DNA from: Acidimicrobiales bacterium
Lineage (GTDB): Bacteria; Actinomycetota; Acidimicrobiia; Acidimicrobiales; SZUA-35
DNA: 64,000 nt
Assembly (NCBI GenBank): GCA_041394265.1
Contig: JAWKIO010000005.1
Coordinates: 4,216,001-4,280,000, forward strand
Direction of reading: 5' to 3'
This document shows positions 32,078 to 41,672 of this stretch, piece by piece. The position numbers were made by a program, and so were the translations under genes. Position 1 is the first letter of the stretch. Every line of letters begins with the position of its first letter. The notes under the pieces are model-generated. The model made no database searches. It was not told the DNA's origin and saw nothing but the letters and a program-made list of their open reading frames with translations.

Positions 32078-34291
32078 TCAGGCGATCGTGAAGGTCACGA
32101 TGTTGGAGCGCCACGACTGGTTGCCGGCGGCGTCATAGGCCTTGACGTAGAAGTCATAGGTACCGGCATCGAGGCCCGTGAAGGTGCCCGAGTTCGTCGC
32201 GAACGTGGCGACGAGTGCGCCGGAGGCATCGAACACCCGGTAGCCGACGACGCCGACGTTGTCGGTCGAGGCGTTCCAGCTCAGGTCGGCCGTGTTCGCC
32301 GCCGGGAGTGCGACCACGAGCCCGGTGGGCGTGGACGGACGCTCGAGGTCGACCACGGCACCGGTGACGGTGAAGGTGGTGAAGCCGCTGCGGTAGGACT
32401 CGTTGCCGGCTGCGTCGTAGGCCTTGGTGTAGACCACGTACGTACCTGGCGTGAGACCGGTGGCGATGCCCGAGTTCGTGGGAGCATCGAGCAGGACCGC
32501 ACCGCTGGCGACGCCGTCGATCGTGTCGGCATAGATGCGGTACCCCTCGACGCCGACGTTGTCGGTCGATTCGAACCAGACCATCGAGGCACTGGTCGAG
32601 TCGACGGCCACGATCTGCGGACGGCCCGGTGTGCTCGGCCGCTCGGTGTCGGCCACCATGCCAGTGATCGTGAACGTGGTGAACCCGCTGCGGTAGGACT
32701 CGTTGCCGGCTGCGTCGTAGGCCTTGGTGTAGATCTCGTAGGTTCCCGGTGCCAGGTCGGTCAGACCGGCGCTGTTGGCCGGACCGTCGTAGAGCACGGC
32801 ACCGCTGGCGACACCGTCGATCGAGTTGGCGTAGATCCGGTAGCCGACGACCGCAACGTTGTCGGTCGATGAGGTCCACACGAAGGAAGCCGAGTCGACG
32901 CCGAGCGACTGGAGCTGGGGGCGGCCGGGAACCGACGGGCGCACGGTGTCGACCGGATCGACACCCTCTTGGCACAGACGGGTCATGCCGTATTGCACTT
33001 GGCCTCCCGACGAGGTGACGTCACCGGCGAACCAGACGCACCCGTTGGGGGAGCCATGGATGGCCCAGATACCGGGGCCGGCACTGGTGATCTCGGGCTG
33101 GAAGGTGGTGTCGCGCAGCCCGGTGGTGGCATCGAATGCGACGACCCAGGCCACAGGGCCGGTGTTGACCACGGGCGGTCGGGGGAAGGCGTTCTGCCAC
33201 GGGATCGGACTGTCGGCCGTTTCGAGGTAGGAGCCGACCCGGCAGTGGCAACCGGCGTAGACGGTGTTGCCGACCACCTCGAGTTCTTGGAAGTCACCGG
33301 TTCCCGGTTGTGACATGTGGAACTTGTGGAGCGACAGGTCGGCCTCGTTCAGGACCTGCACGAAATGCTCGCTGCCGCCGATCCACACGAATCCACCGGC
33401 GACTTCGACGTCGTAGAGGTAGCGACGGGAGACGGTGTTGGTGTTCGGCGTGATCGGCAGGACACCACTTGCATTGTCGCCGGTGACCGACGAGAGGGCG
33501 ACGAACCCGTTCGAGGCGAACGTGAAGTTCGAGCTGTTGAAGTAGCCGGCGAGGTAGACGCGGTCCATGTTCGAGCTGGCGGCGAGACCCCACACCGAAC
33601 CGCCCTGGATCACGGGCCGCCAGGTGCTGTCGATCATGCCGGTGTCGAGGTCGTAGCGGCCGACCCGATAGGCCGCCTGGCCCTGGTTGCCGCTCGACAT
33701 CGACGTGAAGCCGCCGCCGGCGTAGAGGTAGCCGTGCCCGACGTCGAGCGAACGGACGAGGTTGTAGCCGCCGATCCGGCCGGCCCAGGTGGTGTCGATG
33801 GCGCCCGTGGCGGGGACGAGGGCGACGAGGCCACCGGTCGGGGTGCCGTTGACGGTTTCGAAGTCGCCGCCGACGAAGAGACGTGTGCCGTCGGGACTGG
33901 CCTCGAGTGCGTAGACGGCGCCGTCGAGCGTTGGGCGCCAGCTGGTCAGGAAGTCGCCGGTACTGGCGTCGAACGCGGCGATCGCAACCTGGGGTTCGGT
34001 GACGTTGCCGTTGGTGGCACTAGTGAAGCGGCCGCCCATGTAGACGATGTTGCCGATCTGTTCGGTGGCGAACACCTCGGCGTCGATCGAATCGGACTGG
34101 GTGCCGAACAGGTTGCCGGTCACGCCCCAGTCCGAGGTGGCCTCGGGGGAGAGCTGGGCGCTTGCGGTGTTCGGGGCCAAGGCGACCACGCCCAGTGACG
34201 CTGCGGCGATGGTCAGGGCTCCCAGGGCACGACCCCAGCGGCTGGTGAGCGATGGCGACCTGTGGGTCGAGTCAGTCGAACGTCCACTCAT
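32078..34291 (-). CDS. Secreted beta-propeller protein with three FN3-like domains
   Basis: A 737-aa exported protein. The signal peptide is clear: a basic start, a hydrophobic core LTIAAASLGVVALAP, then cleavage near ASA-QL. The N-terminal ~440 residues carry propeller-type repeats (FDASTGDFLTSWRP, DSTWRPVIQGGSVWGLA, LFVGGDFETVNG), as in delta-60/quinoprotein-like domains. Three fibronectin-III-like domains follow, each ending with a segment of the type AYDAAGNESYRSGFTTFTI. Two of them are almost identical at DNA level. No cell-wall anchor is visible, so it may be released. The start is ATG at 34291 with AGGA six bases upstream. Its role is unknown; polysaccharide or surface binding is a guess from the architecture. 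Confidence 0.8.
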   Translation of the reverse strand: MSGRSTDSTHRSPSLTSRWGRALGALTIAAASLGVVALAPNTASAQLSPEATSDWGVTGNLFGTQSDSIDAEVFATEQIGNIVYMGGRFTSATNGNVTEPQVAIAAFDASTGDFLTSWRPTLDGAVYALEASPDGTRLFVGGDFETVNGTPTGGLVALVPATGAIDTTWAGRIGGYNLVRSLDVGHGYLYAGGGFTSMSSGNQGQAAYRVGRYDLDTGMIDSTWRPVIQGGSVWGLAASSNMDRVYLAGYFNSSNFTFASNGFVALSSVTGDNASGVLPITPNTNTVSRRYLYDVEVAGGFVWIGGSEHFVQVLNEADLSLHKFHMSQPGTGDFQELEVVGNTVYAGCHCRVGSYLETADSPIPWQNAFPRPPVVNTGPVAWVVAFDATTGLRDTTFQPEITSAGPGIWAIHGSPNGCVWFAGDVTSSGGQVQYGMTRLCQEGVDPVDTVRPSVPGRPQLQSLGVDSASFVWTSSTDNVAVVGYRIYANSIDGVASGAVLYDGPANSAGLTDLAPGTYEIYTKAYDAAGNESYRSGFTTFTITGMVADTERPSTPGRPQIVAVDSTSASMVWFESTDNVGVEGYRIYADTIDGVASGAVLLDAPTNSGIATGLTPGTYVVYTKAYDAAGNESYRSGFTTFTVTGAVVDLERPSTPTGLVVALPAANTADLSWNASTDNVGVVGYRVFDASGALVATFATNSGTFTGLDAGTYDFYVKAYDAAGNQSWRSNIVTFTIA

Positions 34292-34450
34292 GGGTGATCC
34301 TCGGCGTGGTTCGGAACAGGACGGGCTCCTGGTCCTCCCCACAGCGTAAGAAACCACGCAGCGTGGCGAATGAGGCGTGATGCCCCGACGCAGGTGCCGT
34401 TCGGCCCATGCGCGTCGGGGCGCTCACCCAGTCTTCAACTCACCCGGCGC

Positions 34451-35695
34451 TCACTCCGAGCGCTGGGTGCCGACCTTCAGGTTCTTGAAGGCGACGTCCT
34501 TGTCGACGCTAGGTTCCCGAGGCAAGCCGAGCACCCGGTCACCGATGATGTTCTTCTGGATCTCGTCGGTGCCGCCGGCGATGTTGGCGCTGAAGGAGCC
34601 GATGATGGCCTTCATGTACTTCTCGGCTGGACCGTCGCCGCTCGAGGCGTCCCAGGCCAGCGAGTCGGGCCCGGCGATCTCCCCGATCATCGATCGGGTC
34701 ATACGGGCGATGATGGCGCCGTGCAGTTTGCCGAGCGAACCACCGGGGCCGGGCGCCTTGCCGGCCTTGAGTTCGGCCCGGGTGCGCATGGCGACGAGGC
34801 TCTTGGCCGCCTCTTCGCTGTAGAGCTTGGCCAGCATCTGGCGGGTCTGCGGGTCGCCGATCACCCCCCGACGGCGAGCTTCTTCGGCGAGCCACTTGAA
34901 GTTCGGGGTCTTGATACCGCTGGTCGAACCGGTGCCGATGGCAACGCGTTCGTACATGAGCATCGCCGTGGCGAGTCGCCAGCCGTCGTTGAGGGTGCCG
35001 ACGAGCCAGTCCTTCGGGATGCGCAGATCCGTGAAGAAGATCTCGTTGAAGTGCACGCCACCGTCGATCTGATTGATCGGACGAATCTCGACCGCCGGGT
35101 CCTTCATGTCGACGATGAACATCGAGATGCCACGGTGCTTCGGCTGCTCGGGATCGGTGCGGGCGATGAGGATGCCGTAGTCGCATTGGTGAGCGAGCGT
35201 GGTCCAGACCTTCTGGCCGTTGATGGTCCACTCGTCGCCATCGAGCACGGCCCGGGTCTGCAACGAGGCGACGTCGGAACCGGCGCCGGGCTCGGAGAAC
35301 ATCTGGCACCACAGCGTGCGAGCGGCAATGGCGTCGGGCATGAATTGCTTCCGTTGCTCGTCGGTGCCGAACTCGTTGAGCACCGGCACGCACATGCCGT
35401 GGCTGATCGTGAGCTGCCCGGTCATGTCGGGCACACGTGCATATTCCTCACGCCAGATCCGATCGTGGGCGGAGGTGAGGCCCTGGCCGCCGAACTCGGT
35501 GGCGTAGGTGAGTCCGGCCAGTCCCGCCTCGGCGACCTTGGCCTGGAATGCCTTGGCCTGGGCGACCGACTGATCGCTGCGGGGGTCGTCGCCCTCGATC
35601 TTGAGGCCGGTGGCGTGCTCGGCGAGGAATGCTCGGCAGCGCTCGCGGAAGGCGTCGGCTTCCTCGGGGGACAGGGCGGGTGCGTCATTGCTCAT
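34451..35695 (-). CDS. Acyl-CoA dehydrogenase family protein
   Basis: A 414-aa FAD-dependent acyl-CoA dehydrogenase, which introduces the alpha-beta double bond in acyl-CoA thioesters. Family elements are FGGQGLT, QMFSEPGAGSDVASLQTRA (FAD/substrate loop), DEWTINGQKVWTT, and the C-terminal GGTDEIQKNIIGDRVLGLP. The start is ATG at 35695. It lies 80 bp downstream of the P450 on the same strand, so co-transcription is plausible, and steroid or fatty-acid side-chain oxidation would suit such a pair. The chain-length or ring-substrate preference cannot be read from sequence. Confidence 0.9.
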   Translation of the reverse strand: MSNDAPALSPEEADAFRERCRAFLAEHATGLKIEGDDPRSDQSVAQAKAFQAKVAEAGLAGLTYATEFGGQGLTSAHDRIWREEYARVPDMTGQLTISHGMCVPVLNEFGTDEQRKQFMPDAIAARTLWCQMFSEPGAGSDVASLQTRAVLDGDEWTINGQKVWTTLAHQCDYGILIARTDPEQPKHRGISMFIVDMKDPAVEIRPINQIDGGVHFNEIFFTDLRIPKDWLVGTLNDGWRLATAMLMYERVAIGTGSTSGIKTPNFKWLAEEARRRGVIGDPQTRQMLAKLYSEEAAKSLVAMRTRAELKAGKAPGPGGSLGKLHGAIIARMTRSMIGEIAGPDSLAWDASSGDGPAEKYMKAIIGSFSANIAGGTDEIQKNIIGDRVLGLPREPSVDKDVAFKNLKVGTQRSE

Positions 35696-35775
35696 GGGGG
35701 TGATTCCTCGGATCGAAGTGGACGGGTGGTGGGAGAGGCTGATCGGCCGTGCCGCTCAGCTCGGGACGGCGCCGC

Positions 35776-37032
35776 TCAGCGCGGCGTGAATTCGGCCTTC
35801 AGGTGCTTGACGCCGTGGATGAACGACGAGGCCAGGTAGTCGGGTTCGCTGGTGGAGCGAATGTCGGGCAGTTGCTTGAACAGCTCGCGGAACATGACCG
35901 TGATCTCCCGACGAGCGAGATGGGCGCCGAGACAGAAGTGCGGGCCAGGACCACCGAAGCCGACGTGCGGATTGGGGTTGCGGAGCACGTTGAACACATG
36001 CGGATCGGCATACACCGCCGGGTCGCGGTTGGCGGCGAGGTAGAACATCGAGACCTTGTCACCGGCTGCCATCTCCTGGCCGCCGACGACGGTGTCTTCG
36101 GTGACCGTCCGCCGCATGTAGGTGACGGGACTGGCCATCCGGACGATCTCCTCGACCGCGGTCGGGGCGACGCCCTCAAAATCGTTGGCCCAGATGGCCC
36201 GCTGGTCGGGATGCTTGGTGAGGTAGTCGAGACCCCAGGAGATCGCGTTCCGGGTGGTCTCGTTGCCGGCCACCACCAGGAGGATGAAGAAGCTGGCAAG
36301 GTCGGCGTGGCTCAGCTGGTCGTCGGCCAGTTCGGTGTTGACGAGGATCGAGGTGAGGTCGGTGCCATCGCCGCCCTTCTTCGACGTTGCCAGCTCGTCC
36401 ATGAGTTGGGCGAGTTCGGCGCCGGCGGTGAGGATCGCGGTGACGATGTCGGTGCCTTCGGGCACGTATTCGGGGTCGCCGGCGCCGAGGATGATGTTCG
36501 TGCGGTCGAAGACGAACTGATACTCCGAGTCGGGTAGGCCCATCAGGTCGGTGACGATCTTGAGCGGCAGTGCAGCAGCGACGTCGACGACGAAGTCGAC
36601 CTCGCCCCGACCCTTGATGTCGTCGACGATGCTGGCCGCCAGAGCCTGGACCGACTCGTCGAGCTTGGCCAGCATGCGGGGCGTGAAACCGGCCGACACG
36701 ATGCGGCGCAGCTTGGCGTGGCGGGGGTCGTCCATGGCGATCATCGAGCTGAAGAACTCGACGAATTCGATCGGCTGGTCGCCGACGGTGATGCCCTTGG
36801 CCGAGGAGAAGGTCTGCGGGTTCTTCGACACGTGGAGGATGTCGGCCATGCTCGTGAGGACCCAGGTGCCGGGGCCCTGAGGGAGCGGGATCTCCGGTGG
36901 GATCTCGGGCTCGGCCAGGAAGACCGGACCCCGTGGACGCAGGAGGTCGAGGTCGGCGTGGATGGCGTCTTGCGGGCGGACCCAGAACTCGTTGAGGACC
37001 GGGTTCGGGAGCGCGATCGTGTTCTCGGACAT
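35776..37032 (-). CDS. Cytochrome P450
   Basis: A 418-aa soluble bacterial P450. The I-helix oxygen-activation motif AGNETTRN, the K-helix ExxR (EEIVR) and the haem-thiolate loop FGGPGPHFCLGAHLAR with the axial Cys are all present. The upstream segment DPRHAKLRRIVSAGFTPR is typical of the actinobacterial CYP124/125/142-like group that hydroxylates sterol side chains or lipids; I infer only similarity to that group. ATG at 37032. It is followed by an acyl-CoA dehydrogenase on the same strand and is divergent from the molybdenum hydroxylase gene, with about 166 bp between starts that could hold promoters for both. Redox partners are not nearby. Confidence 0.92.
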   Translation of the reverse strand: MSENTIALPNPVLNEFWVRPQDAIHADLDLLRPRGPVFLAEPEIPPEIPLPQGPGTWVLTSMADILHVSKNPQTFSSAKGITVGDQPIEFVEFFSSMIAMDDPRHAKLRRIVSAGFTPRMLAKLDESVQALAASIVDDIKGRGEVDFVVDVAAALPLKIVTDLMGLPDSEYQFVFDRTNIILGAGDPEYVPEGTDIVTAILTAGAELAQLMDELATSKKGGDGTDLTSILVNTELADDQLSHADLASFFILLVVAGNETTRNAISWGLDYLTKHPDQRAIWANDFEGVAPTAVEEIVRMASPVTYMRRTVTEDTVVGGQEMAAGDKVSMFYLAANRDPAVYADPHVFNVLRNPNPHVGFGGPGPHFCLGAHLARREITVMFRELFKQLPDIRSTSEPDYLASSFIHGVKHLKAEFTPR

Positions 37033-37198
37033 TGGCGCACGTTATGTCATCCGCTCCGGCGAGGCGAAACGGTCGGTGACCGATGTCGCAATGGATCGTC
37101 GGAGAATTCTGATTGTCGAGCGATTTCGACCTACGATCCAGCAGGTGCGCCACCCGGCGCTCGGTTCTCGCCAGCGACCAACGACCAATGGAGCGTCT

Positions 37199-39481
37199 AT
37201 GTCTGTTCAGGGTTCGATTCTCGGCCACGCCGTGCTTCGTCGTGAGGATCCGTCGCTCCTACGGGGAGCCGACAAGTACTACGACGACCTGGCCATCGAG
37301 GGCCTGGGCCACGTCTTCTTCGTCCGCTCGACCTTCGCCCACGCCGACATCGCCGGCATCGACACCGCTGATGCTGCCGCCATGCCCGGCGTGGTGGCCA
37401 TCTTCACCTCCGACAACCTCGAGGTCGCCGACTTCGTCGGCATGCCCGGCATGCCCACCCGTCCGTCGCTGGCCAAGGGCAAGGTGCGCTACGTCGGCGA
37501 CATCGTTGCCATGGTCGTCGCCGACACCCGTGAGGCCGCGGCCGACGCCGCCGAGGCCGTGGTCGTCGACTACGAGCCGCTCGGCGTCGTGACCGATGCC
37601 GAGGCCGCGGTCGCCGACGGTGCGCCGTTGCTCTTCCCCGACACCGGCTCCAACATCGTGTTCGCCATCGGGATCAACGAAGACGTCGACCCGCTCGAGG
37701 GCGCCGATCATGTAACCGAGGCTCGTGTCGTGTCGCAGCGCCAGGCCGGGGTGCCGATGGAGCCGAACGGCACCGTGGCCATCCCCAAGCCCGATGGACA
37801 CCTCGAACTGTGGATCCCCAGCCAGAACCCGGTCGCGGTGCGTGACGCGCTGGCCGGTCTGCTCGGCATGGAACCGGGCAATGTCCGAGTAGCGGCCCCT
37901 GCCGTCGGTGGCGGCTTCGGTCCGAAGGCCGGTGCTTACACCGAGCACCTCCTCACCGCCCGTGCCGCCCTCGAGCTTGGCCGCCCGGTCAAATGGACCG
38001 AGGAACGCAGCGAAGACATGGTGTCGCTCGCCCACGGTCGCGACATGGTGCTCTACGGCAAACTCGGCACCACCAACGACGGTGTCATCACCGGTATCGA
38101 CATCAAGGTCGTCGCCAACGCCGGCGCCTACCCGGCCATCGGTGCCATCCTGCCGATGTTCACCCAGACCATGAGCCAGGGCGTCTACAACATCCCGAAG
38201 TTGCGCTACTCCGCCATCTCGGCAGCGACCAACACCACGCACGTCGCCGCCTACCGCGGCGCCGGTCGCCCCGAAGCCACCCAGCTGCTCGAGCGCATCA
38301 TCGACATCGCCGCCGACGAACTCGGGATCGATCCGGCCGAGATCCGTCGCAAGAACTTCCTCCAGCCCGACGCCTTCCCGCTCACCACCCACGGCGGAGC
38401 GAACTACGACTCGGGTGAATACGAAAAGGCGCTCGACGTCGCCCTCGAGAAGTCGGGCTACGCCGACCTCCTCGCCGAGCAGGCCACTCGTCGGGCTTCC
38501 GGCGATCCGAAGCAGATCGGCATCGGTGTCTCGGCGTACGTCGAGGTCACCGCTCCGGCCGGGCTCCACGTCGAGTACGGCGCGGTCGAGGTCAACGACG
38601 ACGGCACCGTTACCGCGAAGGTCGGCACCTCGGCCCACGGTCAGGGCCACATCACGGCCTTCTCGATGATCATCTCCGACATGCTCGGGGTGCCGATGGA
38701 GGCGGTCACGGTGCTGCAGTCCGACACCGACGACATTCCTCGCGGGGCCGGCACCATGGGGTCGCGTTCGCTGCAGACGGCCGGTTCGGCGGTCCACGTG
38801 GCGTCCGAGACCGTGCTCGAACGGGCGAAGAAGCTGGCGGCGCACCTGCTCGAGGCGAGCGTCGACGACATCGTCAAGGGCGACAACGGTCTACAGGTGG
38901 CGGGCGTGCCGTCATCGGCGATGAGCTGGGCCGAGCTCGCGCAGGCGGCGAAGGACGACTCGAAGCGTCCCGCCGATGTCGAAGCCGGCTTGGCGTTCGA
39001 GCTCGACTTCGATGGCACCGACTCCACCTTCCCGTTCGGATCGCACATCTCGGTGGTCGAGGTCGACACCGAGACCGGTGAGGTCACGATGCTGCGCCAC
39101 ATCGCCGTCGACGACTGCGGTCGGATCCTCAACCCGCTGCTCGTCACCGGCCAGCAGCACGGCGGCATCGCCCAGGGCGCGGCGCAGGCCCTTTATGAAG
39201 AGGTGCGCTACGACGCCGAGGGCAACCCCATCACCTCGAACCTGATGAACTACGCCATGCCATCGGCGGCCGAACTCATCAGCTTCGAGACCTACAACAC
39301 CGAGACCGCCAGCCCCCGCAACCCGCTGGGCGCGAAGGGCATCGGTGAGTCGGGCACCATCGGTTCGACCCCGGCGATCCACAACGCGGTGGTCGACGCG
39401 GTGTCGCATCTGGGGGTGCGCCACATCGACATGCCGCTCACCTCGGGCAACGTGTGGGCGGCCATCCAAGCCGCTCGCTAG
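37199..39481 (+). CDS. Xanthine dehydrogenase-family molybdopterin subunit (form II CoxL type)
   Basis: A 760-aa large catalytic subunit of the molybdenum hydroxylase family. The N-terminal domain starts ILGHAVLRREDPSLLRGADKY. The active-site loop reads AAYRGAGRPEA, the AYRGAGR form that marks form II CoxL-like proteins, not the AYxCSFR of true CO dehydrogenase. VGGGFGPKAG and GAKGIGESGT are the usual cofactor-binding segments. The partner small Fe-S and medium FAD subunits, normally adjacent, are absent. The ATG at 37199 was chosen because the domain begins there; a longer open frame upstream is unsupported. The substrate is unknown. A strong terminator follows. Confidence 0.88.
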   Translation: MSVQGSILGHAVLRREDPSLLRGADKYYDDLAIEGLGHVFFVRSTFAHADIAGIDTADAAAMPGVVAIFTSDNLEVADFVGMPGMPTRPSLAKGKVRYVGDIVAMVVADTREAAADAAEAVVVDYEPLGVVTDAEAAVADGAPLLFPDTGSNIVFAIGINEDVDPLEGADHVTEARVVSQRQAGVPMEPNGTVAIPKPDGHLELWIPSQNPVAVRDALAGLLGMEPGNVRVAAPAVGGGFGPKAGAYTEHLLTARAALELGRPVKWTEERSEDMVSLAHGRDMVLYGKLGTTNDGVITGIDIKVVANAGAYPAIGAILPMFTQTMSQGVYNIPKLRYSAISAATNTTHVAAYRGAGRPEATQLLERIIDIAADELGIDPAEIRRKNFLQPDAFPLTTHGGANYDSGEYEKALDVALEKSGYADLLAEQATRRASGDPKQIGIGVSAYVEVTAPAGLHVEYGAVEVNDDGTVTAKVGTSAHGQGHITAFSMIISDMLGVPMEAVTVLQSDTDDIPRGAGTMGSRSLQTAGSAVHVASETVLERAKKLAAHLLEASVDDIVKGDNGLQVAGVPSSAMSWAELAQAAKDDSKRPADVEAGLAFELDFDGTDSTFPFGSHISVVEVDTETGEVTMLRHIAVDDCGRILNPLLVTGQQHGGIAQGAAQALYEEVRYDAEGNPITSNLMNYAMPSAAELISFETYNTETASPRNPLGAKGIGESGTIGSTPAIHNAVVDAVSHLGVRHIDMPLTSGNVWAAIQAAR

Positions 39482-39503
39482 TCGCCAACAGCACCCGCTT
39501 CCC

Positions 39504-39532
39504 GGAGCCGATGGCCTTGCGCCATCGGCTCC
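39504..39532 (+). terminator. Intrinsic terminator after the molybdenum hydroxylase gene
   Basis: GGAGCCGATGGC, loop CTTGC, GCCATCGGCTCC: a perfect 12-bp stem followed by TCCCGTTTT, 22 bases after the stop codon. Confidence 0.88.
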
Positions 39533-39594
39533 TCCCGTTTTCAACGGAGCTCCGAAACGCGCTCCAGCGATTGCGGTACTGTCGATGCGACGAG

Positions 39595-41205
39595 ATGGAG
39601 CAGCAAGCATCAATCCACAGTTCGTCGTCGGAAAGGACCGGCTTGCAAGACTCACACAACGGCGACAATCCGTTGCACCACGACCACCCTCCTGCTCCTA
39701 CGCTCGACACTCCTCGGTTGCTGACCTCCATTCCCGTGCCGGTGCTGATCACCGACCTCCGGGGCCGCATCCTCCACACCAACCGCCAACTCGACCACCT
39801 CTTCGGGTACGACGATGATGAGCTCACCGGTTCGATGGTCGAGGTCCTGCTCCAGTTGAGTGACCGCCTCGCCCACCCCGAGCTTCGCGAGGCGTATGTT
39901 CAGCTCACCCAGCGGCGGCAGATGGCCTCGTATCGCGAAATCACCGGCCTCGGCAAGGGCGGCCACCGCGTGCCGGTCGACGTTCACCTGCAAGCGATCG
40001 AGCTCGACGGCTCGGGGGCGATCATGGCGGCCGTCATCGACGTGCGGCGTTGGGCTGACAAGCTGAATCGCGCTCGCCAGGCGCTCGACGCCGCGTCGAG
40101 CGGGATGGTGATGGTCGATGACGACGGCGTCATCATGCTGGTCAACGCCAAGCTCGCCGAGATGTTCGGCTACGAGAACGACGACTTGATCGGTTCTCGC
40201 ATCGAGACGCTGGTGCCGGCCGAGCTGCGCCGCCGCCACGATGTCTACCGCCGCAGCTTTGGCGCCGAGCCCACCGAGCGAATGATGGAGACCGGCCGCG
40301 ACCTGTTCGGCCAACGTGCCGATGGCTCGACGTTCCCGTTGGAGATCGGACTGATGCCGATCGAGGGCCGAGGCGAACGCCTCGTGATGGCCACGGTCAT
40401 CGACACTACCGAGCGTCGTCATGCTGAGCATGAGATCGAGCGGCGAAATCTCGAGTTGCTCGGGCTGAATGCCGAACTCGTTCAACTGAACTCCGAACTC
40501 GAGCAGGTTGCCCACAGCGCGTCGCACGACCTGAAGGCTCCGTTGACGACCTTGGACGGCTTGCTGAGCTGTGTTGCCGAAGATCTTGCCGCTGGCGATC
40601 ACGAGTCGGTGCTGGTGAACGTCGATCGCTGCCAGGCGCTCGCTCGGCGGCTGGGTCGCCTGATCGAGGACATCCTCGGACTCGCCGGACCCGATCACCA
40701 CGACAGGGAATGGATCGACTTCGCCCAACTGATCGCGCTGGCGATCGACGCGTTGCAGGGCACGTTCACCGATCATCAGGTGACCCTGAGTGTCGATGTG
40801 CCCCCTTGTCGATTGTTCACCTCGCCGATCCGTGTCTCGCAAATCGTGCAAAACCTGTTAAGCAACGCGGCGAAGTTCTCGCATCCTGCCCGCCCGGAGC
40901 GCCGTGTCAGCCTCGCCGCCGAGGTCGTCGGGACCGATCTGGTCCTGACCGTCAGCGACAACGGCATCGGCATCCCTCCCGGCCACGAGCTGGAGGCATT
41001 CGCCAGGTACGGGCGGGTGGCGAACCACGAACAGCCGGGAACCGGCCTTGGGTTGGCCCTCGTCAAGCGGCACGTCGATCAGATGGGCGGCACCGTGTCA
41101 TACGAGAGTTCGTCCGAAGGGACCACGTTCCGAGTGGACCTGCCCAACGTCGTCGCAGATCCCGATGCAACACCGGAGTTTGTCAGCCATGAAGGGCAAA
41201 CGTGA
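39595..41205 (+). CDS. Cytoplasmic PAS-PAS sensor histidine kinase
   Basis: A 536-aa kinase with no membrane segment. Two PAS domains (about 42-150 and 160-272) precede a dimerisation domain with the phospho-acceptor in HSASHDLKAPL (His311), as in phytochrome-type kinases, and a HATPase domain with NLLSNAAKF, DNGIGIP and GTGLGLALVKRHV. The start is ATG at 39595; a longer open frame upstream crosses the preceding terminator and was rejected. Its stop overlaps the GTG of the response regulator. This pair probably senses a soluble ligand or redox state. The ligand is not identifiable: no conserved haem- or flavin-PAS Cys/His is obvious. Confidence 0.9.
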   Translation: MEQQASIHSSSSERTGLQDSHNGDNPLHHDHPPAPTLDTPRLLTSIPVPVLITDLRGRILHTNRQLDHLFGYDDDELTGSMVEVLLQLSDRLAHPELREAYVQLTQRRQMASYREITGLGKGGHRVPVDVHLQAIELDGSGAIMAAVIDVRRWADKLNRARQALDAASSGMVMVDDDGVIMLVNAKLAEMFGYENDDLIGSRIETLVPAELRRRHDVYRRSFGAEPTERMMETGRDLFGQRADGSTFPLEIGLMPIEGRGERLVMATVIDTTERRHAEHEIERRNLELLGLNAELVQLNSELEQVAHSASHDLKAPLTTLDGLLSCVAEDLAAGDHESVLVNVDRCQALARRLGRLIEDILGLAGPDHHDREWIDFAQLIALAIDALQGTFTDHQVTLSVDVPPCRLFTSPIRVSQIVQNLLSNAAKFSHPARPERRVSLAAEVVGTDLVLTVSDNGIGIPPGHELEAFARYGRVANHEQPGTGLGLALVKRHVDQMGGTVSYESSSEGTTFRVDLPNVVADPDATPEFVSHEGQT

Positions 41206-41672
41206 CCACACAAATCAAGGTGATCGTCGCCGATGACGACGAGCTCGATCGCTACGTCGCCAAGCGGGTTCTTCGCAAGGAGGCGCAGATCGGCACCGTC
41301 GGTGAGTGCGGCGACGGGCGACAGCTGATCGACTTGATGCGCTCACCGCAGTTCGCCGAGGAATGGGGTCCCCACCCGCCGCCGGTGCTGGTGCTCCTCG
41401 ACATCAACATGCCGCTGATGTCCGGCTTCGATGTGCTGAACGAGCTCTCGACGCCGTCGCCTCTCGTTGACGCGGACGGTGCCACCGTGACGCCGGAGAA
41501 GGTCTACGTCGTGCTGATGCTGACGTCGTCGGTGTCGTTCCACGACCGTCAACGTGCGGCGTCGCACGATTTGGTCGTGGGGTACATCGAGAAGCCCCTC
41601 GACAGCGTGAAGCTCTCGAGGGCGTTGGCCGGCCTCTATCCGACCGAAATCGGGCCCGACGCCGCGAGCTGA
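41202..41672 (+). CDS. Single-domain response regulator (Rcp1-like)
   Basis: A 156-aa receiver with no output domain. The acidic pair DDD (11-13), the phospho-acceptor Asp67 in LLDINMPLMSG, the switch Thr/Ser in LMLTSS, and the Lys in YIEKPL are in place. Rcp1-like receivers work with phytochrome-type kinases and usually relay phosphate by protein contact. GTG at 41202 overlaps the kinase stop (GTGA), so the two are coupled. Its last ~12 codons overlap the 3' end of the convergent GGDEF-like gene by 37 bp. Confidence 0.9.
   Translation: MTTQIKVIVADDDELDRYVAKRVLRKEAQIGTVGECGDGRQLIDLMRSPQFAEEWGPHPPPVLVLLDINMPLMSGFDVLNELSTPSPLVDADGATVTPEKVYVVLMLTSSVSFHDRQRAASHDLVVGYIEKPLDSVKLSRALAGLYPTEIGPDAAS

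Noticed and set aside
34370..35839. A long plus-strand open frame opposite the acyl-CoA dehydrogenase
   Set aside because: Antisense shadow; the minus-strand product carries the complete dehydrogenase signature.
36962..37198. N-terminal extension of the molybdenum hydroxylase frame
   Set aside because: It covers the divergent promoter region with the P450, and the domain begins directly at ATG 37199.
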